Source: Ensifer sp. USDA 6670 (GTDB taxonomy: Bacteria > Pseudomonadota > Alphaproteobacteria > Rhizobiales > Rhizobiaceae). From it: DNA of 64,000 bases. Of this stretch, positions 44,804 to 57,348 are shown in pieces; position 1 is the stretch's first letter, and every line of letters begins with the position of its first letter. The translations under genes and the position numbers were made by a program. Where the stretch lies: NCBI GenBank assembly GCA_000421085.1, contig ATWE01000007.1, positions 1 through 64,000 on the forward strand, written 5' to 3'. Below the pieces are notes generated by a model. It made no database searches. It was not told the DNA's origin and saw only the letters and a list, made by a program, of their open reading frames with translations.

Positions 44804-45175
44804 TCAGGCATCGCCCAGATATGTTTTGATCGTCTCAATGAATTTTGGAACGGAAATCGGCTTGGAGACATAGGCCTCGCATCCCCCTTGGCGGATGCGC
44901 TCCTCGTCGCCCTTCATGGCAAAAGCTGTTACGGCAATGACCGGGATCACGTGAAGCTCATCATCCTCCTTGAGCCATTTCGTGACCTCGAGGCCGGAGA
45001 CCTCCGGCAACTGGATGTCCATCAGAATCAGGTCAGGACGGTGCTTGCGCGCGAGTTCCAGGGCTTCCATGCCGTTGCGCGTCTGGATCGTCGCGTAGCC
45101 CGAAGCCTCAATCAGGTCGCGGAAGAGCTTCATATTCAGCTCGTTATCCTCAACAATCATCACCTGTTTGGGCAT
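44804..45175 (-). CDS. divK: single-domain response regulator DivK
   Basis: This 123-residue REC protein reads [20 protein letters not shown], with the phospho-Asp in [18 protein letters not shown] (near 53), Thr/Ala switch [14 protein letters not shown] and the Lys in AYVSKPIS. DivK controls the PleC/DivJ/CckA network and CtrA activity, so it times division and asymmetric development. ATG 45175 is the family start; an upstream extension is not coding. The operon divK-pleD runs on the minus strand, divergent from the DUF3572 gene. Confidence 0.96.
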   Translation of the reverse strand: MPKQVMIVEDNELNMKLFRDLIEASGYATIQTRNGMEALELARKHRPDLILMDIQLPEVSGLEVTKWLKEDDELHVIPVIAVTAFAMKGDEERIRQGGCEAYVSKPISVPKFIETIKTYLGDA

Positions 45176-45331
45176 GTCGATCCCTTGCTGTCTGCCGCCG
45201 CCTTGCAAGTCTCCAGGAGAGATTTAAGTTGCAACAACGGCGACTCGACCCATTTCGTCGATCGCCAGGCTAGCGCGATTTGGTTGAAAAATAGGTAATT
45301 GCGGCCGCCAAACGAGAAGAGAGCGGATATC

Positions 45332-45604
45332 ATGAAGAACGCTGACGACACGGCGATCGCCATCCTCACCTGGCTCGCGAACGAGCCTGAGCTGATGTCG
45401 CGCTTTCTGGCGCTTACCGGCACCGATCCCGCCTCTCTACGCAGCGCCATCGGCGAGCCGGGCTTCATGGGCGGACTCGTCGCGTTCCTGATGGAGCACG
45501 AACCGACGCTGATGGCCTTCTGCAGTGAAACGCAAACCTCGCCGGAAGAGGTCGTCCGGGCGCACCATGCCCTCTCCGGGCCACGTGACTTCGAGGACGG
45601 CTGA
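45332..45604 (+). CDS. DUF3572 family protein
   Basis: This 90-residue acidic protein begins MKNADDTAIAILTWLANEPE and has a helical, Met-rich core (MSRFLALTGTDPASLRSAI, FMGGLVAFLMEHEPTLMAFC) matching DUF3572. It has no membrane or signal segment. ATG 45332 lies after GAGAAGAGAGCGG (SD-like). The function is unknown. It is located between divK and dinB. Confidence 0.85.
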   Translation: MKNADDTAIAILTWLANEPELMSRFLALTGTDPASLRSAIGEPGFMGGLVAFLMEHEPTLMAFCSETQTSPEEVVRAHHALSGPRDFEDG

Positions 45605-45790
45605 ATTCTGCTGATACGCGATGTACGCAGTGCGGTGCACCGCCCGACGCCGAATGCGCACTGACGACCAAACAGCGTCCCGAAGTCCGGCCGGCGATCG
45701 GCCGGCACCATCTCAAATTTAACAGCGATATCCAAAACAGCCTCCAGCCGCCGCCTTGAGACTCAGCAGCGTAGAGCGTAAAGTCGCCGC

Positions 45791-45805
45791 GTTCAACATT
45801 TGTTC
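45791..45805 (+). promoter_or_regulatory. LexA (SOS) box of dinB
   Basis: GTTC-AACATTT-GTTC exactly matches the alphaproteobacterial LexA operator GTTC-N7-GTTC. It stands 5 bases before the dinB ATG. A candidate -35 CTTGAG (45755-45760) with GTAAAG 17 bases later would place the box over the transcription start. Confidence 0.85.
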
Positions 45806-45810
45806 CGGAT

Positions 45811-47103
45811 ATGATCGACAGCGCCGCCCCACCCTCCGGCTTCTGCCGTGATTGCCTCAAGGAGCAAGCCGCCCAGGCACGGCGGTGCCTCGCCTGCGGC
45901 AGTCCGCGGCTCCTCCGGCACCCCGAACTCTACCGGTTGACCCTGGCGCATATCGACTGCGATGCCTTCTATGCCTCGGTCGAGAAGCGCGACAATCCGG
46001 AGCTCGCCGACAAGCCCGTGATCATCGGCGGCGGAAAGCGTGGCGTCGTCTCCACGGCCTGTTATATTGCCCGCATCCATGGCGTGCGCTCCGCAATGCC
46101 TATGTTCAAAGCCCTCGAGGCCTGTCCGCAGGCCGTGGTGATCAGGCCCGACATGGAAAAATATGCGCGCGTCGGGCGCGAGGTCAGAGCGATGATGCAG
46201 GAGCTGACACCTCTCGTGCAGCCGCTGTCGATAGATGAGGCGTTTCTCGATCTGAGCGGCACCGAGCGACTTCACCACGATCCGCCCGCCCGAACGCTTG
46301 CCCGCTTCGCAAAGCGTGTGGAGCAGGAAATCGGCATCACCGTTTCCGTCGGGCTTTCCTATTGCAAATTCCTGGCCAAGATCGCCTCGGACCTTCAGAA
46401 GCCTCGCGGCTTCTCGGTCATCGGGCAGGCCGAAGCCGTCGACTTCCTGAAAGCCAAGCCCGTTACCCTCATCTGGGGCGTCGGCAAGGCCTTCGCCGCC
46501 ACGCTCGAAAGGGACGGAATCCGCGCGATCGGACAGCTCCAGACGATGGAAGAGGCAGACCTCATGCGCCGCTACGGTACGATGGGCCGGCGGCTGTACA
46601 GACTTTCGCGCGGCCTGGACGAGAGGTCAGTGGAGATCGAAGGCGAAGCAAAGAGCGTCTCCTCCGAGACGACCTTCAACGACGACCTGGCGCGACAGGA
46701 GGACCTTGTAACGCATCTGAGGGGCCTCAGCGAACAAGTGGCATTCCGCTTGCGAAAATCCGCGCTCGCAGGGCAGACGGTGGTGCTGAAGCTCAAGACC
46801 GCGGACTTCAAGACCCGCACGCGCAACCGCCGGCTGGAAAGCCCCACCCGCCTCGCCGACCGCATCTTCCGCACCGGCCTGCAGCTGCTCGAGAAGGAGG
46901 TAGACGGGACGAAATACCGGCTGATCGGCATTGGCGTCAGTGATCTGGTCGATCCCGAACTCGCCGATCCGCCGGATCTTGTCGATCCGCAGGCCTCTCG
47001 GCGTGCCGCCGCCGAGGATGCGATCAATAAGCTGCGCGACAAGTTCGGCAAGACGAGCGTTGAGACCGGCTACACATTCGGCAAGGGGCGGCGCCGGCAA
47101 TAG
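45811..47103 (+). CDS. dinB: DNA polymerase IV (Y-family), SOS regulated
   Basis: This 430-residue translesion polymerase has a short N-terminal Cys-rich extension [19 protein letters not shown] (CxxC twice, possibly Zn), seen in rhizobial homologues. The palm domain follows, with [14 protein letters not shown] (first metal Asp), [13 protein letters not shown] [13 protein letters not shown] (Asp/Glu) and [19 protein letters not shown]. The little-finger domain is at about 310-420. The tail lacks an obvious QLxLF clamp motif at the end. A LexA box directly precedes the ATG, leaving little room for a standard leader, so the mRNA leader is very short. Confidence 0.95.
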   Translation: MIDSAAPPSGFCRDCLKEQAAQARRCLACGSPRLLRHPELYRLTLAHIDCDAFYASVEKRDNPELADKPVIIGGGKRGVVSTACYIARIHGVRSAMPMFKALEACPQAVVIRPDMEKYARVGREVRAMMQELTPLVQPLSIDEAFLDLSGTERLHHDPPARTLARFAKRVEQEIGITVSVGLSYCKFLAKIASDLQKPRGFSVIGQAEAVDFLKAKPVTLIWGVGKAFAATLERDGIRAIGQLQTMEEADLMRRYGTMGRRLYRLSRGLDERSVEIEGEAKSVSSETTFNDDLARQEDLVTHLRGLSEQVAFRLRKSALAGQTVVLKLKTADFKTRTRNRRLESPTRLADRIFRTGLQLLEKEVDGTKYRLIGIGVSDLVDPELADPPDLVDPQASRRAAAEDAINKLRDKFGKTSVETGYTFGKGRRRQ

Positions 47104-47230
47104 CCGACACGGTCACCCGACCGGACGGCTCCCGCATCGTATGGGGCAATTCCTTAAATATTGAACGGTAGCCTGCTTCCACGGCTCCGTCGTCCGTCTT
47201 GCGGTGCCGCCACTGTCTGAACGAGGGTAG

Positions 47231-48460
47231 GTGTTGCGTTTCGCTCTCCGGATGGGATTCGCGGTTTTCGTCATGGCGTCGCCGTCCGCATTTGCGGCCG
47301 GCGCCAAGGCGCCGTTGCAGATCGTCGTATCGAGGGAGCAGCAGAGCCTCGTCGTCTATGATGGCGACACGGTGGTCGCCACGTCGAAAGTGTCCACCGG
47401 CAAGGCCGGGCACGCGACGCCGACGGGCATTTTCTCTATCCTGGAGAAGCGCCGACGTCACGAGTCGAACATCTATTCGAATGCGCCGATGCCGTTCATG
47501 CAGCGGCTTACCTGGTCCGGCATTGCGCTGCATGGCTCCAACCATGTACCGGACTATCCGGCGTCGCACGGTTGCGTGCGGCTGCCGAGCAAATTCGCGG
47601 CGAGCCTGTTCAAGATGACGGGCTACGGCATGCATGTGGTCATATCGGATCGGCAGATCGCCCCGGTCGAGGTCGCAAGTAAAATGCTTTTCCAGCCGAG
47701 CGAGTCGCGACCGCAGGGGCCTGCCCTGTCGGACGTCCCTCTACGGCCGGCGATCGGGGAGTTCAATCGGAGCGCAGTTGAAGTCGCCATGACCGACAAA
47801 CGCCCCTCGCCCCTCACATCCGACGAGGAGAAGGTCCCGATACGTATTCTGATTACCCGGCGCGGTACGCAAGAGAGCCTGCGCGACCTCCAGACGCTCC
47901 TCAATACGCTCGGCTACGATGCAGGCCTGCCGGATGGCCTCAGCGGTCCGGCGACTGCCGCCGCAATCGAAGCGTTCCAGAGGGCCGAAGGGCTGCCCGT
48001 CGAAGGCAAGATAACGCCGGAGCTTACCGAAGCCGTCTTTCGCAAGGCGGGCCGCAGCGCACCGTTGAATGGCGTGTTGCGGGTGCGCCGGCAATTCCAG
48101 CCGCTTTTCGAGGCCGAGGTTGCCATCGCAGAACCGGAAACGGCGCTCGGAACACATTTGCTGCAGTTCCAGTATCTCGACATGAAAACCGGACAGGGCA
48201 AGTGGTTCGGCATGTCGCTCGAAAATAAGCTGCCGAAAGCGACCAAGAAGCGACTTGGCATCACGGCGGAAAGTGAGCCCGACCCATTCGGCACGCTGGA
48301 GCAAACGCTGAACCGAATCACCGTACCGAAAGATATCCGCGAGCGGATCGCCGGTCTTCTTGCAAACGGCTCGTCACTCTCGATCACCGATACCGAATCG
48401 GGGCTGGAGACCGGCAAGGGAACGGATTTCATCACCGTGACGAGAGAGTCGCGCTATTGA
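47231..48460 (+). CDS. L,D-transpeptidase (YkuD) with peptidoglycan-binding domain
   Basis: This 409-residue exported protein has a signal peptide (RMGFAVFVMASPSAFA). A YkuD catalytic domain follows (about 30-140) with HGSNHVPDYPASHGCVRLP (catalytic His and Cys in SHGCVR). A central peptidoglycan_binding_1 domain is at about 213-270 (LRDLQTLLNTLGYDAGLPDG, AIEAFQRAEGLPVEGKITP). A third region with no name to me extends to the end. It forms 3-3 crosslinks or attaches proteins to murein, both of which Rhizobiales rely on heavily. The start is GTG 47231 or TTG 47234 (no ATG at the right place). Confidence 0.9.
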   Translation: MLRFALRMGFAVFVMASPSAFAAGAKAPLQIVVSREQQSLVVYDGDTVVATSKVSTGKAGHATPTGIFSILEKRRRHESNIYSNAPMPFMQRLTWSGIALHGSNHVPDYPASHGCVRLPSKFAASLFKMTGYGMHVVISDRQIAPVEVASKMLFQPSESRPQGPALSDVPLRPAIGEFNRSAVEVAMTDKRPSPLTSDEEKVPIRILITRRGTQESLRDLQTLLNTLGYDAGLPDGLSGPATAAAIEAFQRAEGLPVEGKITPELTEAVFRKAGRSAPLNGVLRVRRQFQPLFEAEVAIAEPETALGTHLLQFQYLDMKTGQGKWFGMSLENKLPKATKKRLGITAESEPDPFGTLEQTLNRITVPKDIRERIAGLLANGSSLSITDTESGLETGKGTDFITVTRESRY

Positions 48461-48490
48461 TGCAACAGCATCGGCCGATGCGACGAACGC

Positions 48491-52000
<3,510 letters not shown>

Positions 52001-52151
52001 CGCCGCACTCCGATTCTTGTCCGGCGATGAGGATATCCGTTTTCCCGTCCCAACTGTCCAGTCTCAAGGAGGGCCTGCCGGGATTTTTGCCCGGCCTATG
52101 GGGCTTACTGCGCGTTCGAAAGGACGCGGGCGCACGCTGGACAAATCCCGG

Positions 52152-52238
52152 TCACAAGCCGAGTGCGATTACCGAGATGCTCACGATGAAAAGGCTCATC
52201 GAGGCGAAGGCAGCAAGATCACGTACGAAATCAGCCAT
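52152..52238 (-). CDS. 28-residue membrane peptide behind a LexA operator
   Basis: The minus strand from ATG 52238 encodes MADFVRDLAAFASMSLFIVS then ISVIALGL and TGA (52154-52152). An ideal SD AAGGAG (52251-52246) is 7 bases upstream. It has one membrane helix (about 9-28) with a short charged N-terminus (D3, R6, D7). The promoter region has CTTGAC at 52296-52291 and three GTTC half-sites between it and the SD, so induction by DNA damage is expected. The design matches Caulobacter SidA, a 29-residue SOS-induced inner-membrane peptide that blocks division, although sequence homology is not claimed. It lies 151 bases before dnaE. Confidence 0.65.
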   Translation of the reverse strand: MADFVRDLAAFASMSLFIVSISVIALGL

Positions 52239-52260
52239 AACTTGTCTCCTTTCCGCTAAT

Positions 52261-52296
52261 GTTCCCTTTTTGTTCTATTTTCGTTCGATAGTCAAG
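52261..52296 (-). promoter_or_regulatory. SOS promoter with tandem LexA half-sites
   Basis: GTTC occurs at 52261-52264, 52272-52275 and 52283-52286, each separated by exactly 7 bases, giving two overlapping GTTC-N7-GTTC LexA boxes (GAAC-N7-GAAC on the minus strand). A perfect rhizobial -35 (CTTGAC, minus strand 52296-52291) borders the array, so LexA would cover the spacer, the -10 region and the start. It faces the 28-residue ORF and dnaE. Confidence 0.8.
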
Positions 52297-52472
52297 GAAG
52301 TCTGCATGGAAGACCCGCTATTCAGTGGCTATGGTTAATGTGCACCGTCGGCCCGCATGCGCGCATGCCCTTCCGGGGAGCGACACGCTTCGAACGGAAC
52401 ATGCAAGCGCAGCCCAAGCGGTGACCGTGCATCGAGTGAGGTCGGGGCTGACTACGCGCCGCCCCGGGCGAG
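52297..52472. other. gap between the SOS promoter and lolD
   Basis: This gap of about 176 bases holds no convincing gene. Small frames here have no SD or family features. It contains the region after the lolD stop on the minus strand; no strong T-run terminator is seen. Confidence 0.5.
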
Positions 52473-53159
52473 CTATCTCAGTTCGACAACCTTGCCGTCC
52501 TCGATCGTCACGCACCTATCCATGAGCGAAGCGAGTTCGTGATTGTGGGTGGCGATCAGCGCCGCGAGCCCGGACTGGCGCGCCAGGGCTTCCAGCGCCT
52601 CGAACACATAGCCGGCCGTCTCGGGGTCGAGGTTGCCGGTCGGCTCGTCCGCCAGAAGGATGAGCGGCGCATTGGCGACCGCCCTGGCGATGGCGACGCG
52701 CTGCTGCTCGCCGCCGGAGAGCTCGGTCGGGCGGTGGCTGCCGCGATGGCCGATGCGCATATAGTCAAGAAGGGCCGATGCCCGCTCCGCCGCCTCGGCC
52801 TTGGGCAATCCGGCGATCAGTTGCGGCATCATGATGTTCTCCAGCGCCGAGAATTCCGGCAGGAGATGGTGGAACTGGTAGACGAAGCCGATCTCGTTGC
52901 GGCGGATGGCGGTTCGCCGGTCGTCGCTGAGCCCGTTGCATGAGGTGCCGTTCACGAGCACCTCGCCCTCATCAGGGTGTTCGAGCAGCCCGGCGATATG
53001 AAGCAATGTCGACTTTCCGGTACCGGACGGTGCCACGAGGGCGACGGTCTCGCCGCTTCGCAACGTCAGGTCGGCTCCCTTGAGGATCGGCAGGAACGTG
53101 TCGCCCTCGCCATAATGCCGCTCGATGCCGGAGAGCTGCAGTGCCACGCGCGCATTCAT
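52473..53159 (-). CDS. lolD: lipoprotein-releasing ABC transporter ATP-binding protein
   Basis: This 228-residue ATPase powers release of outer-membrane lipoproteins from the inner membrane to LolA. It has Walker [12 protein letters not shown] (near 42), the Q-loop in [20 protein letters not shown], signature [15 protein letters not shown], Walker [14 protein letters not shown] and the switch His in [10 protein letters not shown]. It is encoded 17 bases after the lolC/E permease gene on the same strand, a lolC/E-lolD operon with proS in front. Confidence 0.95.
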   Translation of the reverse strand: MNARVALQLSGIERHYGEGDTFLPILKGADLTLRSGETVALVAPSGTGKSTLLHIAGLLEHPDEGEVLVNGTSCNGLSDDRRTAIRRNEIGFVYQFHHLLPEFSALENIMMPQLIAGLPKAEAAERASALLDYMRIGHRGSHRPTELSGGEQQRVAIARAVANAPLILLADEPTGNLDPETAGYVFEALEALARQSGLAALIATHNHELASLMDRCVTIEDGKVVELR

Positions 53160-53176
53160 TTAAGCTGTTGTCCTTG

Positions 53177-54490
53177 TTATTCGTACCGCAGGGCCTGCAC
53201 CGGATCGAGGCGCGAGGCGCGCCAGGCCGGGAAGATCGTGGCAAGGAAGGAAAGCGCAAGCGCCATGACGACGACGGTGACGGTCTCGTCGGCATTCATG
53301 TCGGCCGGAAGCTGGCTGAGGAAATAGAGCTCCGGATCGAAGAGCGTGGCGCCGGACACCCAGGAGAAGAACTGGCGGATCGACTCGATGTTGAGGCAGA
53401 CGACCACCCCGAGGACGACGCCGGCGATGGTTCCCGTAACCCCGATTGCGGCGCCGGTCATGAAGAAGATGCGCATCACCGAACCGGAGGTCGCGCCCAT
53501 CGTCCTGAGGATCGCGATATCGCTGCCCTTGTCCTTCACCAGCATGATCAGGCCGGAGATTATGTTCAGCGCCGCGACCAGCACGATCAGCGTCAGGATC
53601 ATGAACATCACGTTTCGTTCCACCTCGAGCGCGGAAAAGAACGTCCTGTTGCGTTCGCGCCAGTCGGTAATGAATATTTGCCGGCTGGCGGCATCCTCCA
53701 CCGGCTTGCGAAGCTCGTCGACCGCGTCCGGATGCTCGGCGAATATCTCGATCGACTGGACGAGGCCTTCGGCGTTGAAATAGAGCTGCGCTTCCTCGAG
53801 CGGCATGAAGATGATGGTCGCGTCGTATTCCGACATGCCCATCTCGAAGATGGCCGAGACGGTATAGGCCTTGACCCTGGGATTCATGCCCATCGGCGTG
53901 ACGTCGCCGTTCGGCGAGGTGAGCGTGATCGTCCCACCCACCCGGATGCCCAACTGCTCGGCCATGCGCGAGCCGATGGCAACGCCGCTGCCCGAGGCGA
54001 AGCCGACGAGATCGCCGGACTGAATATGCTCCGAGATCGACTTCAGCTTGCTGAGGTCGTCGGCGCGTATCCCGCGAACGAGCGCACCCGTCGACGCATC
54101 GCCCAGGCCTTGCGCGAGAACCTGGCCCTCGACGATCGGAATGGCCATGGTCACACCCGGAACGGCGGAGAATCTGGTGGCCAGATCGGCATAATTGTTG
54201 AGCGGGCCATCCAGGGGCTGGACGATCATATGGCCGTTCATGCCGAGAATGCGTGAAATGAGCTCGGTTCGGAAGCCGTTCATCACCGCCATGACGATGA
54301 TCAGCGTTCCCACCCCAAGCATAATCCCTATGAAGGAGAAGCCGGCGATGACCGAGATGAATGCTTCCTTCCGCCGCGAACGCAGGTAGCGCCAGGCGAC
54401 CATACGCTCGAAGGCGGAGAAGGGACGGCTGGAAGATATGCTGGATGGAGCGGCAGCTTGCACTTGCTCATCCGTCGCCGCGGTCATCAT
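53177..54490 (-). CDS. lolC: lipoprotein-releasing ABC transporter permease (LolC/LolE type)
   Basis: This 437-residue FtsX-like permease has four membrane helices: one N-terminal (about 42-65, FISVIAGFSFIGIMLGVGTL) and three C-terminal (about 300-425). A large periplasmic domain lies between them. The N-terminal signature FERMVAWRYLRSRRKEAFIS is typical. Alphaproteobacteria often have a single fused-role LolF-like permease rather than LolC plus LolE; only one permease is present here. It forms the transporter with LolD downstream. It starts 15 bases after the proS stop, so proS-lol is one operon. Confidence 0.93.
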   Translation of the reverse strand: MMTAATDEQVQAAAPSSISSSRPFSAFERMVAWRYLRSRRKEAFISVIAGFSFIGIMLGVGTLIIVMAVMNGFRTELISRILGMNGHMIVQPLDGPLNNYADLATRFSAVPGVTMAIPIVEGQVLAQGLGDASTGALVRGIRADDLSKLKSISEHIQSGDLVGFASGSGVAIGSRMAEQLGIRVGGTITLTSPNGDVTPMGMNPRVKAYTVSAIFEMGMSEYDATIIFMPLEEAQLYFNAEGLVQSIEIFAEHPDAVDELRKPVEDAASRQIFITDWRERNRTFFSALEVERNVMFMILTLIVLVAALNIISGLIMLVKDKGSDIAILRTMGATSGSVMRIFFMTGAAIGVTGTIAGVVLGVVVCLNIESIRQFFSWVSGATLFDPELYFLSQLPADMNADETVTVVVMALALSFLATIFPAWRASRLDPVQALRYE

Positions 54491-54505
54491 CGATCCCTTC
54501 GTCTG

Positions 54506-55834
54506 TTATCTCGCCGCGACCAGTTTGTTGATCGCCGCTTCGACGGTCATCGTCTCCCGCGCACCGGTCTTGCGGTCCTTGACTTCGACTTCGCCGTTCG
54601 CGATCGAACGCGGTCCGACGATCACCTGCACCGGCACGCCGATGAGGTCGGCGGTCGCGAACTTCCCGCCGGCGCGCTCGTCGGTGTCGTCAAGAAGAAC
54701 ATCGAATCCAGCCTTGCCGAGATCTGAGTAGACCCTGCCGCAAGCCGCATCGCAAGCGTCATCGCCCGTTTTCATGTTGATGACGACGACGTCGAAGGGA
54801 GCGATGCCCTTCGGCCAGATGATGCCGTTGTCGTCATGCGAAGCTTCGATGATCGCCGGCACCAGGCGCGTCGGGCCGATGCCGTAGGAGCCCATATGCA
54901 CCGTGTGTTCCTTGCCGTCCGGCCCGAGCACCTTCGCACCCATCGCCTCGGAATATTTGGTGCCGAAATAGAAAATGTGACCCACCTCGATGCCGCGCGC
55001 GGACAGGCGCTCGCCTTCGGGGATGGCGCCGAAGGCGGCCTCGTCATGCATTTCCGAAGTCGCCGCATAACGCGACGTCCATTTGTCGAAGATCGCCTTC
55101 AGGCCGGCGACGTCGTCGAAATTCGTATTCTCGCCTGGAATGTCGAAGCCGAGGAAGTCCTTGTGGCAGAACACCTCGGACTCGCCCGTGTCGGCAAGGA
55201 TAATGAACTCATGGCTGAGGTTTCCGCCGATGGGACCCGTGTCGGCACGCATCGGTATGGCGCGCAGACCCATCCGGTCGAAGGTGCGCAGATAGGCGGC
55301 GAACATCTTGTTATAGGCGTGCTCCGCCCCTGCCCGATCGAGATCGAAGGAATAGGCGTCCTTCATCAGAAACTCACGCGAGCGCATGGTGCCGAAGCGC
55401 GGGCGGATCTCGTCACGGAACTTCAGCTGGATATGATAGAGGTTCAGCGGCAGATTGCGGTAGGACTTGACGTAGGAGCGGAAGATGTCGGTGATCATCT
55501 CCTCGTTCGTTGGCCCGTAGAGCATCGGCCGGTCCTGCCGATCCTTGATGCGCAGCATCTCCTTGCCGTAGGCGTCATAGCGCCCGCTCTCCTGCCAGAG
55601 CTCCGCCGACTGCAGCGTCGGCATCAGCAGCTCGATGGCGCCGGAACGGTTCTGCTCCTCGCGAATGACCGCATTGACCTTGTCCAGCACGCGCTTGCCG
55701 AGCGGCAGCCATGTATAGATGCCGGCGGACTGCTGGCGGACCATGCCCGTCCTCAGCATCAGTCGATGGGAAACGATTTCCGCTTCCTTCGGATTTTCCT
55801 TCAAGATGGGCATGAAAAAGCGGGACAGGCGCAT
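54506..55834 (-). CDS. proS: prolyl-tRNA synthetase (short bacterial type)
   Basis: This 442-residue class II synthetase starts [20 protein letters not shown]. It has class II motif 2 [25 protein letters not shown] (near 140) and motif 3 [17 protein letters not shown], then an anticodon-binding domain (about 345-440). The editing insertion domain present in E. coli ProS is missing, as in alphaproteobacterial ProS. ATG 55834 is chosen by this N-terminus. The long upstream region contains candidate promoters and alternative RNA pairings (55960-56143), so expression may be controlled by a leader. Confidence 0.97.
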   Translation of the reverse strand: MRLSRFFMPILKENPKEAEIVSHRLMLRTGMVRQQSAGIYTWLPLGKRVLDKVNAVIREEQNRSGAIELLMPTLQSAELWQESGRYDAYGKEMLRIKDRQDRPMLYGPTNEEMITDIFRSYVKSYRNLPLNLYHIQLKFRDEIRPRFGTMRSREFLMKDAYSFDLDRAGAEHAYNKMFAAYLRTFDRMGLRAIPMRADTGPIGGNLSHEFIILADTGESEVFCHKDFLGFDIPGENTNFDDVAGLKAIFDKWTSRYAATSEMHDEAAFGAIPEGERLSARGIEVGHIFYFGTKYSEAMGAKVLGPDGKEHTVHMGSYGIGPTRLVPAIIEASHDDNGIIWPKGIAPFDVVVINMKTGDDACDAACGRVYSDLGKAGFDVLLDDTDERAGGKFATADLIGVPVQVIVGPRSIANGEVEVKDRKTGARETMTVEAAINKLVAAR

Positions 55835-55959
55835 GACAGGTTCCAGAACTGGTGAATTCGCACTATCGGCGGATTCAGGCAAAATGACGTTGTGCTTCGG
55901 CCGCCCCTTCGCCTGAGATCAGGGTAGGCAGCTGTTGCCATTCTAACAGAGCTCTTGAT

Positions 55960-56143
55960 TTTCCCGGCGACGCTCGACGGGAACCTTTCGAGTTCAGCGT
56001 TCATAGCCGCTTCGCGCACGGAAGGGAACCCTGCCGTAGGGGTGGCTTACTCTGCGTCGACCCGATAACCCGGATGAGAAATGCCAGGTTCTTCCTGCGG
56101 CAAAAGAGCACGCTAGTAACAGGACGAAGACAGTTGGTGTCAA
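55960..56143 (-). promoter_or_regulatory. proS upstream promoter and foldable leader candidate
   Basis: On the minus strand TTGACA (56143-56138) with GTTACT 17 bases on (56120-56115) may start an RNA. Within it GCCGCAGG (56101-56094) can pair with CCTACGGC (56040-56033), while GGAAGAACC (56095-56087) can pair with GGTTCCCTTCC (56030-56020). The two pairings cross, so they exclude each other or form a pseudoknot. No T-run follows and the leader runs to the proS start. A second CTTGAC lies at 56269-56264. Confidence 0.35.
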
Positions 56144-56341
56144 CGGAAAAATTTTACCCGACTGTAGCAAAAATGCAAAAAAAGCAGATGACAGCGCCCA
56201 AGGTTTGAGCTAATTTCGGCTCACAAAACAGGCAAGAAGACCAAATTCTTGCCGAAATTCGCGGTCAAGTCTTGGGAGGATAAGATCTTAGGCGCGCTTG
56301 TTCGCTGCCGCCGGAAACGGATTAAAGATCACGCGACACTT

Positions 56342-56372
56342 AAAAAACAAGGCTTTGGCCTTGTTTTTTTTT
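56342..56372. terminator. bidirectional intrinsic terminator
   Basis: AAAAAACAAGGC-TTTG-GCCTTGTTTTTT has a 7-bp GC/AT stem flanked by A-run and T-run, so it works as a terminator on both strands. On the plus strand eight or more T residues follow. No annotated gene ends near it on the plus strand, which hints at an unseen short plus-strand RNA from 56150-56340 (inverted repeats TTTGAGC/GCTCACAAA-like and GGCAAGAA/TTCTTGCC occur there). Confidence 0.8.
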
Positions 56373-56939
56373 GATTTTTTCACCTCCATAATGCGGCGAA
56401 GCAGCTTGAACAGTGTCTTTTTATTGGCTGTCAAGGGCTGTGCCAGACGGTCGGCGCCTCGGAACGCCCCGAACGAAATGCCTCGGCAGCCCCACACCCC
56501 TCCTTCATCGTCATCCTCGGCTTGACCAGAAGATCCACACTCAAGCCCTACCAACTCTAAGGCCTGTTGAGATTCCGGCTAGCCCGCCGCGGCTGCTTAA
56601 TCTCCTCTTCCCTGTGCTCGTTGTTTAGCCCGGGGACATGGCGGACGGGTGTTCGGGGAGATGGCTGACACGTCATACTGGCATGGATTTGGCTTCGAAG
56701 GGGATCGCATTCGTGACGATCTTGACCGAACCGCCATGCAGGGACGGATGCTCGTGGCTGGATCCTCGGGTCAAGCCCGAGGATGACGGTGGGGGGGGGT
56801 TAGGTCTAGCACACGGGATCGGCCGGGGCATGCCGAGGATTACGACTGAGGCCGGTGGCGGCGCCTGCTCTTAATCTGAGGCTTTGCCCGACGTCATGCT
56901 GCTTGTTCGCGATGCCGGTTCCGTCGCCACCGCAATCGC
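56373..56939. other. repeat-rich gap between the terminator and DUF1467
   Basis: This 567-base stretch has no gene I can support. It contains a direct repeat pair GGGGACATGGCGGAC (56632-56646) and GGGGAGATGGCTGAC (56655-56669), a 9-base G run (56791-56799), a degraded copy of the ATCCTCGG-type repeat near 56505-56530 and a better copy at 56762-56784. The mixture looks like decayed intergenic mosaic or insertion sequences. Confidence 0.55.
56762..56784. repeat. ATCCTCGGG/CCCGAGGAT palindromic repeat
   Basis: A 9-bp perfect stem with loop TCAAG. This motif, with GGATCCTCGGGTCAAG context, recurs between genes in many alphaproteobacterial genomes. It lies directly before the 9-base G run. Confidence 0.6.
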
Positions 56940-57209
56940 TCAATAGAATTTCGGCGCGAAGCGCGGAATGGCGTCGATGTCGTAGCCGAGCTTCACGGAA
57001 AGGACGTACCAGCCGAGATGGATGACGGCGGCGATCACCGTCGTGAGCAGCACGACCCTCAAGGCGCGGAAGCGTGCAGGAGCACTCTCGACGGTTCCAG
57101 GGACAACGTCGTTCTCCTCGGCCTGCGTGCGCACCCCCAGCGGCAGCACGACGAAGAGCGTGATCCACCAGATGATGAAATAGATTGCGAAGGTCGAAAA
57201 GAAGGACAT
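56940..57209 (-). CDS. DUF1467 family membrane protein
   Basis: This 89-residue protein begins MSFFSTFAIYFIIWWITLFV with VLPLGVRTQAEE, which matches DUF1467. It has two membrane helices, one at 4-24 and one at about 53-75 (LRVVLLTTVIAAVIHLGWYV). The acidic loop EENDVVPGTVESAP lies between. The function is unknown. The start ATG 57209 is favoured because the upstream frame is not membrane-like. It follows mce on the same strand after 139 bases; the mce-DUF1467 neighbourhood is common in Rhizobiales. Confidence 0.88.
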   Translation of the reverse strand: MSFFSTFAIYFIIWWITLFVVLPLGVRTQAEENDVVPGTVESAPARFRALRVVLLTTVIAAVIHLGWYVLSVKLGYDIDAIPRFAPKFY

Positions 57210-57348
57210 CGAAAATCTCTGGAGCAATTCCACGGAAAGCGTGTAGCGGTTTTCCGTCCGGAAGTGCGTAGCTTCAAGAGTTGGAGCGTTCGCCTGCCTT
57301 ATAGCGCCGGGCGGCCAATGCGGCAAACCTCTTCCCCGCGCCCGACTG

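Noticed and set aside
56288..56389. A 33-codon frame starting MEVKKSKKNKAKALFFKC on the minus strand
   Set aside because: It runs through the bidirectional terminator hairpin, so the Lys-rich peptide is explained by A-runs of the terminator.
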